From an uncultured Collinsella sp. (GTDB lineage Bacteria; Actinomycetota; Coriobacteriia; Coriobacteriales; Coriobacteriaceae), in contig UQKV01000056.1 in the NCBI GenBank assembly GCA_900541665.1, positions 1-12,550 on the forward strand: a DNA stretch of 12,550 nt. The letters are read 5' to 3'. The position numbers and the translations under genes are program-made. The notes beneath the pieces are model-generated. The model did not search any database. It had not been told where the DNA came from and worked only from the letters and a program-made list of their open reading frames with translations. This document shows, piece by piece, positions 6,731 to 12,550 of this stretch (position 1 is its first letter; each line of letters opens with the position of its first letter).

Positions 6731-7453
6731 ATGGCTTCAGATGCAAAAAAGATTCTGCTGGTCGAGGATGAGAAGGCAATCCGTGACGCCGTCGCTGCCT
6801 ATCTCGAGCGCGAAGGCTACTGGGTTGTGGGCGTCGGCGACGGCCAGTCCGCGATCGAGGAGTTCGAGAAGCATCAGTTCGACCTGGTCGTGCTCGACCT
6901 TATGCTCCCCAAGATCCCCGGCGAGCGCGTTTGCCGCACCATTCGCGATACCTCGGATGTCCCCATCATCATGCTGACGGCTAAGGGCGAGATTGAGGAC
7001 CGTATTATCGGTCTTGAGCTCGGCGCCGACGACTATCTGATTAAGCCGTTCTCGCCGCGCGAGCTCGTCGCCCGCGTTCGCGCTCTGTTCCGCCGTGCCC
7101 ATCAGGCCGACGAGCCCGCCGTCGAGGTACTCGACTTCGGCGATCTGGTCATCGATATCTCGGGCCACAAGATCTTGGTCGAGGGTAAGGAAGTCGATCT
7201 GACGGCTTCCGAGTTCAAGCTGCTCACCACGCTTGCCCGCCATCCCGGCCGTGTGTATAACCGCATGGAGCTGGTCGAGAAGGTGCTCGGGTACGACTTT
7301 GAGGGCTATGAGCGCACCATCGATAGCCACGTGAAGAACCTTCGCGCCAAGCTGGGCGATGATCCCAAGAAGCCCAAGTGGCTCTACACCGTCCATGGTG
7401 TCGGCTATCGCTTCGAGGCTCCGGCTAAGACCGATAAGTCGGACGAGAAATAG
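6731..7453 (+). CDS. OmpR/PhoB-family response regulator
   Basis: A 240-residue DNA-binding transcription factor of a two-component system. The receiver domain (about 6-122) has the acidic pair Glu12-Asp13, phospho-acceptor Asp56 (VVLDLMLP), Thr83 (IMLTAKG) and Lys105 (DDYLIKPFS). The winged-helix output domain (about 137-232) contains LTASEFKLLTTLARHPGRV, a recognition-helix segment (YERTIDSHVKNLRAKL) and the closing YTVHGVGYRFE. The ATG at 6731 has a G-rich ribosome site (AGGGGGG, 6717-6723). An upstream in-frame TTG at 6710 overlaps that site and is rejected. The kinase gene starts 11 bases after the stop, forming an operon. The regulon cannot be read from this window. Confidence 0.95.
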   Translation: MASDAKKILLVEDEKAIRDAVAAYLEREGYWVVGVGDGQSAIEEFEKHQFDLVVLDLMLPKIPGERVCRTIRDTSDVPIIMLTAKGEIEDRIIGLELGADDYLIKPFSPRELVARVRALFRRAHQADEPAVEVLDFGDLVIDISGHKILVEGKEVDLTASEFKLLTTLARHPGRVYNRMELVEKVLGYDFEGYERTIDSHVKNLRAKLGDDPKKPKWLYTVHGVGYRFEAPAKTDKSDEK

Positions 7454-7464
7454 GGAAATCACAT

Positions 7465-9030
7465 ATGACACCTGCGCGCTTTGAAATCGGACAAAAGCAC
7501 AAGCAGGAGAGCGAGGCGGGTTCCAAGGCTAGTTGGAACACGCCTCGTTCCGATTCACGGCCAACGATGAGCTATCCCTCGCGCATGGCACTTGCTTTTG
7601 CCCTGACATCGCTCATGACGGTATTGGTGCTGGTGGGCGTTGTCTCTGTTGTGTGGGGTACGGTCTTTTCGGATTACACGCGCTCCAATATCGTCGAAAT
7701 CGCAAATTCCGCTGCCGAGAAGTTGGCAACCTCATATGAGGAAAACGGCTCTTGGACCGCGGGAGAACTGCGCACGGTCGCAACGTCGAGTTTGGTTTCC
7801 GACGATCTGGGTATGCAGGTCGTCAATAAAAAGGGCGTGATCGTTTATGACGATTCCTGGCCCTCGGCAAGCGCCACCGCCGATGTACGCGAAAACCAGG
7901 CTACGACCGACGACACGAGCGGCAAGAGGGCATCGCATAGCCCGGTCTCGTCTGCTCCAACCGACTCCGATAGCGTTGCTAACGTCGAGATTGTAACGTC
8001 TTCCGGCGAGCATGTCGGACAGGTAAAGCTGTGGGCCATCGGCTCCGACGCTTTGCTCACCAAGGCGGACTCTGCGTTTAGGGAGAAGACCTTTAACGCC
8101 ATGGCCCTCGCCGCGGTTGTTGCAATCTGCATTTCGGTCGTTATCGGATCGCTCGTGTCGCGCATGCTCACCAAGCCGATTCATCGCATCACCAGTACCG
8201 CAAAGCAAATCCGTGACGGCGACCTGTCGGCTCGCACGGGACTGCGCGGTGATGACGAGATCGATCAGCTGGGTGAGACCTTCGATGAGATGGCCACCTC
8301 ACTCGAGAAAGATATGAAGCACGAGAAGCGCCTGACCTCAGACGTTGCACACGAGCTTCGCACGCCGCTTATGGCCATGCTCGCAACGGTCGAGGCCATG
8401 CAGGATGGCGTGTATCCCACTGACGATGAGCATTTGGAGACCGTTGCTTCCGAGACACGTCGCCTGGCTCGTCTGGTGCAGCAGATGCTCGACCTGTCGC
8501 GTATGGAAAACAGCACGGCTCCGCTCAACCTTGAGCCGGTGGACATGGTTCCTTTCGTGCGTTCCATCGTCAATGCCCAGGAGCGCCTGTTTGTCGACCG
8601 CGATCTGCGCCTGCGTTTTGCGGACGAGACCCAGGGTCACGACGATGTCGTCGAGGCCGATCCCGACATGATCACGCAATGTGTTATCAACCTCATGAGC
8701 AACGCCATGCGCTACACCCCCGAGGGCGGTTGGGTCGTGGTGTCGGTGCTCAGTGACCGCAAGCACGTCAGCATTGCCGTTTCGGATACCGGTATCGGTA
8801 TTGCCAAGGACGATCTGTCGCGCATCTTCGGGCGGTTTTGGCGCGCCGATGCCAGCCGCGCCCGCGAAGCTGGCGGCCTGGGCGTTGGCCTCGCCGTGAC
8901 CAAGCAGATCGTCGAGCGTCACCATGGCTACATATCCGTGGAGTCGGAGCTTGGAAAGGGTACGACTTTTACAATTCATCTGCCCCGCGAGCACACGGCA
9001 GACGCGGCATCTACTACAATGGAGCACTAG
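7465..9030 (+). CDS. HAMP-domain sensor histidine kinase
   Basis: A 521-residue membrane kinase, cognate to the regulator just upstream. A hydrophilic head of about 40 residues precedes transmembrane helix 1 (41-64). The outside domain (about 67-208) has an inserted Ser/Thr/Asp-rich, probably disordered stretch around residues 133-175. Transmembrane helix 2 (213-234) leads to a HAMP domain (to about 284). The HisKA H-box is SDVAHELRTPL with phosphorylated His296. The ATPase domain has the N-box (NLMSNAMRYTP, Asn409 and Asn413), G1 box DTGIGIA (Asp441), F-box FGRFWRAD and G2 box GGLGVGLA (470-477), so all catalytic motifs are intact. The ATG at 7465 has AGGGA eight bases upstream; an ATG at 7567 would remove only the hydrophilic head. 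The architecture is like BaeS-type envelope-stress kinases, but the signal is unknown. Confidence 0.95.
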   Translation: MTPARFEIGQKHKQESEAGSKASWNTPRSDSRPTMSYPSRMALAFALTSLMTVLVLVGVVSVVWGTVFSDYTRSNIVEIANSAAEKLATSYEENGSWTAGELRTVATSSLVSDDLGMQVVNKKGVIVYDDSWPSASATADVRENQATTDDTSGKRASHSPVSSAPTDSDSVANVEIVTSSGEHVGQVKLWAIGSDALLTKADSAFREKTFNAMALAAVVAICISVVIGSLVSRMLTKPIHRITSTAKQIRDGDLSARTGLRGDDEIDQLGETFDEMATSLEKDMKHEKRLTSDVAHELRTPLMAMLATVEAMQDGVYPTDDEHLETVASETRRLARLVQQMLDLSRMENSTAPLNLEPVDMVPFVRSIVNAQERLFVDRDLRLRFADETQGHDDVVEADPDMITQCVINLMSNAMRYTPEGGWVVVSVLSDRKHVSIAVSDTGIGIAKDDLSRIFGRFWRADASRAREAGGLGVGLAVTKQIVERHHGYISVESELGKGTTFTIHLPREHTADAASTTMEH

Positions 9031-9088
9031 CTTTTCGCTATTCGGTGAAGGAGGGGCCGCGTCCCTGCCGCTCCGAGTTTGCGAAAAC

Positions 9089-9112
9089 ATGCGGGAAAGA
9101 ACCCGCATTTCT
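9089..9112 (+). terminator. Probable terminator after the sensor kinase
   Basis: A 7-bp perfect stem (ATGCGGG/CCCGCAT) with an AAAGAA loop is followed by TTTCTGTCGTATTT. The T-rich tract is interrupted, so efficiency is uncertain. It separates the signalling operon from purC. Confidence 0.5.
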
Positions 9113-9139
9113 GTCGTATTTAGGTAAGGAGTGACTCAC

Positions 9140-10027
9140 GTGACAACGATGGAGCGTCGTCCGGATTCCCGTGGCAAGGTTCGTGATATTTACGATGCCG
9201 GTGAAAACCTGCTGATGGTCGCCACCGACCGCATTTCTGCGTTCGACTTCATTCTTCCCGACGAGATTCCGTTTAAGGGAGAGGTGCTCAATCGCATCTC
9301 GGCATTCTGGTTCGATAAGTTTGCCGACATCGTCCCCAACCATCTCGTTTCCATCGACCCGGCGGATTTCCCCGAGGAGTTTGCTGAGTATCGTGACTAC
9401 CTCGCTGGCCGCGCCATGCTGGTTAAGAAGGCCCAGACGATTCCTATCGAGTGCATCGTCCGCGGCTATCTGACCGGTTCGGGCAAGAAGACCTACGACG
9501 AGAACGGCACCGTCTGCGGCATCCAGCTGCCTGAGGGCCTGACCGAGGCTTCCAAGCTTCCCGAGCCGCTGTTCACGCCGTCCACGAAGGCCGAGATCGG
9601 TGACCACGACGAGAACATCTCGTTCGAGCGTTGCTGCGAGATCGTGGGCGAGGACATCGCCACGCAGATTCGTGACCTTTCCCTCAAGATTTACAAGGCT
9701 GCTGCCGAGTATGCAGCGACCCGTGGCATCATCATCGCCGACACCAAGTTCGAGTTCGGTGTCATCGATGGCAAGGTTACGCTGATCGACGAGTGCCTCA
9801 CGCCCGACTCCAGCCGTTTCTGGCCTGCCGCCAGCTACGAGGAGGGCAAGATTCAGCCCAGCTACGACAAGCAATTCGTCCGCAATTGGCTCAAGGCCAA
9901 CTGGGATATGACGGGGGAGACCCCGCACCTGCCCGCCGAGGTCATTGATGGCACGTCCGAGCGCTATCGCGAGGCCTTCCAGATCATCACGGGCTCCCAG
10001 TTCACAAGCATGAAGGAGAACGCATAA
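9140..10027 (+). CDS. purC: SAICAR synthase (phosphoribosylaminoimidazole-succinocarboxamide synthase)
   Basis: A 295-residue cytoplasmic enzyme that joins CAIR to aspartate with ATP to form SAICAR in purine synthesis; PurB then acts on the product. Seen in the sequence: the N-terminal nucleotide-binding GKVRDIY (12-18) and DRISAFD (30-36), signature 1 as IPIECIVRGYLTGS (101-114), signature 2 as IADTKFEFG (199-207), and the downstream DECLTPDSSRFWP. Length fits the longer, ADE1-like type rather than the roughly 240-residue E. coli type. The GTG at 9140 is preferred because AAGGAG (9126-9131) lies eight bases before it. GTG 9131 overlaps that site and ATG 9149 is too far from it. The following membrane-protein gene starts immediately after the stop, so the two form one operon. 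Confidence 0.95.
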   Translation: MTTMERRPDSRGKVRDIYDAGENLLMVATDRISAFDFILPDEIPFKGEVLNRISAFWFDKFADIVPNHLVSIDPADFPEEFAEYRDYLAGRAMLVKKAQTIPIECIVRGYLTGSGKKTYDENGTVCGIQLPEGLTEASKLPEPLFTPSTKAEIGDHDENISFERCCEIVGEDIATQIRDLSLKIYKAAAEYAATRGIIIADTKFEFGVIDGKVTLIDECLTPDSSRFWPAASYEEGKIQPSYDKQFVRNWLKANWDMTGETPHLPAEVIDGTSERYREAFQIITGSQFTSMKENA

Positions 10028-10603
10028 GTGAGTACCCGTAGCGCCACGAACAAGCGCACGCAATCCCACGAGGTTACCGGGATTGCGCGCAAGTCCGCCG
10101 CATCTGCTAAACCCGCCCGCCAGGCAGCGAGCTCCGTTCGCGTCGTGCCGGCTTCGTCTAAAGCTCGCCGCAAAGAGCTCGAGAAGGGTGAAAACCTGGA
10201 AGGCCTTTCCAAGGAGGAGAAGCGCGCCCGCAAGGCCAAACAGCGTGCTCGCGAGGATCGTATCTACACGGTGTCGAATATTCTCCTCAAGCAGGACGAG
10301 GACTACACCAAGCGCCGTCGTATCTGGTGGGCCGTGCTCGCCATCGGCATGGTACTCGTCGTGGCAATTTGGGCTTCGCTCTACTTCGCTCCCGGCGGCA
10401 CGGTGTCCAGTCCCGTCCAGATGGTCGGCATCGTTTTGTCCTATGTCATCATCCTAGGTGACTTTATCTACGACTTCGCTCGTATTCGTCCCTTGCGCAA
10501 CATGTACCGCGCGCAGGCCGAGGGCATGTCCGAGAATAAGCTCAACGCTTTTATCGAGCGCGCAGCTGCCGAGGAGGACAAGAAGGACTCCAAGAAGAAG
10601 TAG
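10028..10603 (+). CDS. Two-helix membrane protein of unknown function
   Basis: A 191-residue protein that I do not recognise. Residues 1-98 are very basic and rich in Ala, Ser, Lys and Arg, with a probable charged helix at 50-80. Two transmembrane helices follow (about 99-121 and 130-152) with a short Gly/Ser outer turn, and a charged tail ends in DSKKK. Both long ends probably face the cytoplasm. The GTG start directly abuts the purC stop, and AAGGAG at 10013-10018, inside purC, lies nine bases upstream, so translation is likely coupled. A strong terminator follows. The link with purC is positional only. The basic head could bind RNA, DNA or ribosomes, but no motif shows it. Confidence 0.8.
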   Translation: MSTRSATNKRTQSHEVTGIARKSAASAKPARQAASSVRVVPASSKARRKELEKGENLEGLSKEEKRARKAKQRAREDRIYTVSNILLKQDEDYTKRRRIWWAVLAIGMVLVVAIWASLYFAPGGTVSSPVQMVGIVLSYVIILGDFIYDFARIRPLRNMYRAQAEGMSENKLNAFIERAAAEEDKKDSKKK

Positions 10604-10633
10604 CGTTTGCATACATACTTATCGCTAAGATAT

Positions 10634-10664
10634 AAGGCGCGTCGTTTTTGCGGCGCGCCTTTTT
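10634..10664 (+). terminator. Intrinsic terminator of the purC operon
   Basis: A 9-bp stem (GGCGCGTCG with CGGCGCGCC, one wobble pair) closes a TTTTTG loop and is followed by five T residues. It cleanly separates the purC operon from the aminopeptidase gene. Confidence 0.9.
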
Positions 10665-10692
10665 ACTGTTCTATAGATAGATGGAGTGGCAC

Positions 10693-11973
10693 ATGATTCG
10701 AGCTGCCCTGACGGTCGAAGAGGCCCTGGAGGGTATGAAGTCCCTGGAGCCCAAGATTAAAAACTATGCGCGCCTGGTTGTCCGCAAGGGCGTAAACGTT
10801 AAGCCCGGCCAGGAAGTCGTCGTTCAGTCTCCGGTTGAGTGCGCGCCGTTTGCGCGCGTGGTGGTCGCGGAGGCCTATGCTGCCGGCGCCGGCCACGTGA
10901 CGGTCATCTGGGCCGATGATGCCGTGACGAGGCTCACGTACGAGCATGTCGAGAAAAGCTTTTTTGAGCAGACGCCCGAGTGGAAGCGCCTGCAGCTGGA
11001 TTCCCTGGCCCAGGACGGCGCCTGCTTTGTCTTTATCGAGGGTGCGGATCCTGCGGCCCTCAAAGGCATCGATCCAGCCAAGCCGGCCGCGGCATCAAAG
11101 GCGAGGAATACGCAGTGCAAAGTTTTCCGCCGTGGACTGGATTACAACATCAATCCGTGGTGCATCGCCGGCGCTCCGGTCGTGGCTTGGGCGCACGAGG
11201 TGTTCCCGGGAGACGCCGATGAGGTTGCAATCTATAAGCTGTGGAATGCGATTCTGCACACCGCGCGCGCCGATGGCCAGGACCCAGAGAGCGACTGGGA
11301 ACTCCATGACGCCGCATTCGAAAAGAACCTGCGTTTCCTGAACGACAATCGTTTCGACTGCCTGCATTACACCGCGGCAAATGGAACCGATCTGACGATT
11401 GGCATGACGAAGGGTCACGAGTGGGCCGGCGGCAAGGGCAAGACGCCCGATGGGCACCCCTTCTTCCCCAACATTCCCACCGAGGAAGTCTTCACTTCGC
11501 CCGATCGCATGCGCGCCGACGGTATCGTGTACTCGGCCATGCCGCTCATCCACCACGGCAATAAGGTCGACGATTTTTGGATTAAATTCGAGGGCGGCCG
11601 CGTGGTGGACTACGACGCCCGCGTGGGCAAGGCAACGCTCGCAAGTATCATCGATACTGACGAGGGCGCTGCTCACCTGGGAGAGGTCGCGCTCATTTCC
11701 AAGAACACGCCGATCCGCGAAAGTGGTGTTCTGTTCTACGATACGCTCTATGACGAGAACGCTAGCTGCCATCTCGCGCTAGGTGTCGGTTTCCCCGAAT
11801 GCATCGAGGGTGGGTATGACATGTCCAAGGAGGAGCTCCTGGAGCATGGTGTTAACGTCTCGAGCACGCACGTCGATTTTATGATCGGCACGGACGACAT
11901 CGATATTACGGGCATTACGCCTGATGGACGTGAAGTTGTGATTTTCCAGAACGGCCAATGGAGTTGGGAATAG
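10693..11973 (+). CDS. M29-family metallo-aminopeptidase (AmpS/AmpT-like)
   Basis: A 426-residue probable cytoplasmic exopeptidase that releases N-terminal residues from peptides with two metal ions. Relative to S. aureus AmpS (recalled numbering), the metal-site residues line up at a constant offset of 12: Glu265 (IPTEEVFT), Glu331 (HLGEVAL), His360 (NASCHLALG), His393 and Asp395 (STHVDFMIG). The Tyr that follows the ALG segment in AmpS (Tyr355) corresponds here to Phe367. The N-terminal half (NYARLVVRKGVNVKPGQ) is also typical. The ATG at 10693 is chosen because GGAG at 10683-10686 lies six bases before it; the ATG at 10681 has no ribosome site. A terminator precedes the gene, so it is probably transcribed alone, though no promoter is clear. 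The tRNA-Lys promoter overlaps its last codons. Confidence 0.93.
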   Translation: MIRAALTVEEALEGMKSLEPKIKNYARLVVRKGVNVKPGQEVVVQSPVECAPFARVVVAEAYAAGAGHVTVIWADDAVTRLTYEHVEKSFFEQTPEWKRLQLDSLAQDGACFVFIEGADPAALKGIDPAKPAAASKARNTQCKVFRRGLDYNINPWCIAGAPVVAWAHEVFPGDADEVAIYKLWNAILHTARADGQDPESDWELHDAAFEKNLRFLNDNRFDCLHYTAANGTDLTIGMTKGHEWAGGKGKTPDGHPFFPNIPTEEVFTSPDRMRADGIVYSAMPLIHHGNKVDDFWIKFEGGRVVDYDARVGKATLASIIDTDEGAAHLGEVALISKNTPIRESGVLFYDTLYDENASCHLALGVGFPECIEGGYDMSKEELLEHGVNVSSTHVDFMIGTDDIDITGITPDGREVVIFQNGQWSWE

Positions 11974-11992
11974 TCCCAGACCGTGGTACAAT
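11964..11992 (+). promoter_or_regulatory. Promoter of tRNA-Lys inside the end of the aminopeptidase gene
   Basis: TTGGGA (-35, 11964-11969) and TACAAT (-10, 11987-11992) are separated by the ideal 17 bases. The -10 ends nine bases before the mature tRNA. The -35 lies within the last codons of the aminopeptidase gene. Confidence 0.7.
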
Positions 11993-12001
11993 GCCACCCG
12001 C

Positions 12002-12077
12002 GGGCCGTTAGCTCAGCTGGCAGAGCAGGGGACTTTTAATCCCAAGGTCCAGGGTTCGAACCCCTGACGGCCCACCA
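12002..12077 (+). tRNA. tRNA-Lys (anticodon TTT)
   Basis: The acceptor stem GGGCCGT pairs with ACGGCCC, the D arm is GCTC..GAGC, and the anticodon loop CTTTTAA has TTT at 12035-12037. The T arm is CAGGG-TTCGAAC-CCCTG. The discriminator is A12074, and CCA is encoded at 12075-12077. The first anticodon-stem pair is a G-A mismatch, leaving four good pairs. Confidence 0.96.
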
Positions 12078-12086
12078 TAGAAAAGA

Positions 12087-12116
12087 AAGCGATCGACTCC
12101 GGTTGGTCGCTTTTTT
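12087..12116 (+). terminator. Intrinsic terminator of tRNA-Lys
   Basis: An 11-bp stem starting AAGCGA is closed by a TCCG (UNCG-class) tetraloop inside the core TCGAC..GTTGG and followed by six T residues. It is homologous to the terminator at 12216-12246. Confidence 0.9.
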
Positions 12117-12127
12117 ATTGCCGCGAC

Positions 12128-12143
12128 ACGGGTTCGAACCCGT
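12128..12143. repeat. 16-bp perfect palindrome resembling a tRNA T arm
   Basis: ACGGGTTCGAACCCGT is its own reverse complement and contains the T-loop consensus TTCGAAC on both strands. It lies 12 bases after the T-run of the tRNA-Lys terminator, preceded by TTGCCG. A related block (ACGGGTCGAACCCGT) follows the second terminator. Confidence 0.85.
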
Positions 12144-12146
12144 CGG

Positions 12147-12183
12147 GGCGCGGAGCGCCGCAGCGGCCGCCTGCGGAGCAGGC
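12147..12183 (+). repeat. Two GGA-loop hairpins around a GCGGCCGC palindrome
   Basis: The first hairpin is GGCGC, GGA, GCGCC (12147-12159). The second is GCCTGC, GGA, GCAGGC (12169-12183). GCGGCCGC spans 12163-12170. Both hairpins share the GCGGAGC core, parallel to the GCGAAGC cores after tRNA-Gly. Confidence 0.8.
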
Positions 12184-12184
12184 T

Positions 12185-12203
12185 GAACCCCTGACGGCCC
12201 ACC
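12185..12203 (+). repeat. Duplicate of the tRNA-Lys 3' end
   Basis: GAACCCCTGACGGCCCACC matches the tRNA-Lys 3' end at 12058-12076 over 19 of 19 bases, offset by 127. The next base is C instead of the A that would complete CCA. No 5' half of a tRNA is present, so it is not a functional tRNA. Confidence 0.93.
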
Positions 12204-12215
12204 CAAAGATTGTTG

Positions 12216-12246
12216 AGACGGTCAACTTCGGTTGGCCGTCTTTTTT
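12216..12246 (+). terminator. Second terminator-like hairpin in the tRNA-Lys tail
   Basis: An 11-bp stem starting AGACGG has a TTCG (UNCG-class) tetraloop in the core TCAAC..GTTGG, followed by six T residues. It sits the same distance after the duplicated 3' end as the first terminator does after the tRNA, which supports a tandem duplication. Confidence 0.85.
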
Positions 12247-12257
12247 GTTGCCGGTGC

Positions 12258-12272
12258 ACGGGTCGAACCCGT
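12258..12272. repeat. Second T-arm-like inverted repeat
   Basis: ACGGGT and ACCCGT flank a CGA loop. The preceding bases TTGCCG and the spacing match the block before 12128-12143. One T is missing relative to the perfect palindrome. Confidence 0.8.
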
Positions 12273-12381
12273 ATCTATCTATATATAAGAACGCTTGGCG
12301 AACAAAACCCGCCTTTTACCGATGGGAAACAAATAGCTGATGCCTTTGGAGTAAAGTAGCGCTCCAGAGATGACCGATGTC
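12273..12381. other. AT-rich spacer without recognised features
   Basis: It starts with a short ATCT/ATAT low-complexity run and is visibly AT-richer than the rest of the window. I see no RNA gene, convincing terminator or coding frame in it. Confidence 0.5.
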
Positions 12382-12549
12382 TCAATACTCATAAAACAGC
12401 TGGTCATCGCCAATATCAGAAGTCAATGCTTCAGTTTTAACCTCAGTGATGCGACTGAGGGACGTATTCATTTGTGAACAAAATATGGAGTGCGCGATTC
12501 CCGCCCACGGGGCCCCTCCGGTCTGGCAATATATCTCCTTGCCGCGCGG
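12382..12549 (-). CDS. Possible C-terminal fragment of an unrecognised protein entering from the right edge
   Basis: On the minus strand one frame is open from the right edge to a TGA at 12384-12382, giving 55 residues that end LFYEY. It includes the phrases YCQTGGAPWAGIAHS and LSRITEVKTEAL, which look like protein, with two cysteines. The two other minus-strand frames close earlier. I recognise no family and see no start, so function is open. A competing plus-strand frame of 35 codons from 12371 overlaps it and lacks a ribosome site. The 3' part is AT-richer than the core genes, which could mean a recently acquired gene next to tRNA-Lys. Confidence 0.4.
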   Translation of the reverse strand, partial: PRGKEIYCQTGGAPWAGIAHSIFCSQMNTSLSRITEVKTEALTSDIGDDQLFYEY

Positions 12550-12550
12550 C

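Noticed and set aside
6737..7471. 244-codon minus-strand open frame opposite the response regulator
   Set aside because: It mirrors the regulator frame with Leu/Ala/Asp-rich shadow sequence.
8338..9108. 256-codon minus-strand open frame opposite the kinase
   Set aside because: It is antisense to the HisKA and ATPase motifs of the kinase and has no independent support.
9038..10069. 343-codon minus-strand open frame opposite purC
   Set aside because: It is antisense to an unmistakable purC and its composition follows from purC codon use.
12008..12259. Minus-strand open frame across tRNA-Lys (ending SGVRTLDLGIKSPLLCQLS)
   Set aside because: This is a well-known false protein produced by translating the antisense of a tRNA gene.
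12371..12478. 35-codon plus-strand frame starting MTDVSIL
   Set aside because: There is no ribosome site, and it overlaps a longer minus-strand frame open to the window edge.

Overview
The window looks like chromosomal DNA from a high-GC Gram-positive gut anaerobe, most likely a Coriobacteriia member such as Collinsella. This is an inference. It rests on GC-rich codon use, class-typical housekeeping genes, CCA-encoding tRNA genes, a Tat-type lipoprotein and a large surface protein built from SpaA/Cna-B-like modules. No 16S rRNA or other taxonomic marker is present.

Layout. (1) Positions 2830 down to 1, minus strand: one uninterrupted reading frame of at least 943 codons that runs off the left edge. 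It encodes a secreted adhesin with a signal peptide, an N-terminal thioester (TQXA-type) domain and six Cna-B/SpaA-like modules; the C-terminus and any sorting signal lie outside the window. (2) 3085-3525: tRNA-Gly(CCC) with promoter and terminator, followed by about 280 bp that repeats the tRNA 3' end twice more, interspersed with small hairpins. (3) 3628-4974: purB. (4) 5103-9030, plus strand: a small TSCPD-domain protein, a Tat-exported lipoprotein overlapping it by one base, then an OmpR-type response regulator and its HAMP sensor kinase. (5) 9140-10603: purC and a coupled two-helix membrane protein, closed by a strong terminator. (6) 10693-11973: an M29 metallo-aminopeptidase, with the tRNA-Lys promoter at its 3' end. 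(7) 12002-12272: tRNA-Lys(TTT), then a tandem second copy of tRNA 3' end + terminator + T-arm-like palindrome. (8) 12273-12550: an AT-richer stretch and the possible C-terminal 55 codons of a minus-strand gene entering from the right edge.

How the genes fit together. PurC makes SAICAR, and PurB cleaves SAICAR to AICAR and later adenylosuccinate to AMP; the two sit about 4 kb apart with a signalling cluster between them. The lipoprotein next to a two-component system suggests an envelope-sensing unit, but the signal is unknown. The adhesin is a separate divergent unit.

The two points most worth following are the thioester adhesin and the matching 'tRNA tail' modules downstream of both tRNA genes. 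In these, pieces of tRNA 3' end, UNCG-loop terminators, T-arm-like palindromes and GNA-loop mini-hairpins recur in similar order at two loci about 9 kb apart.
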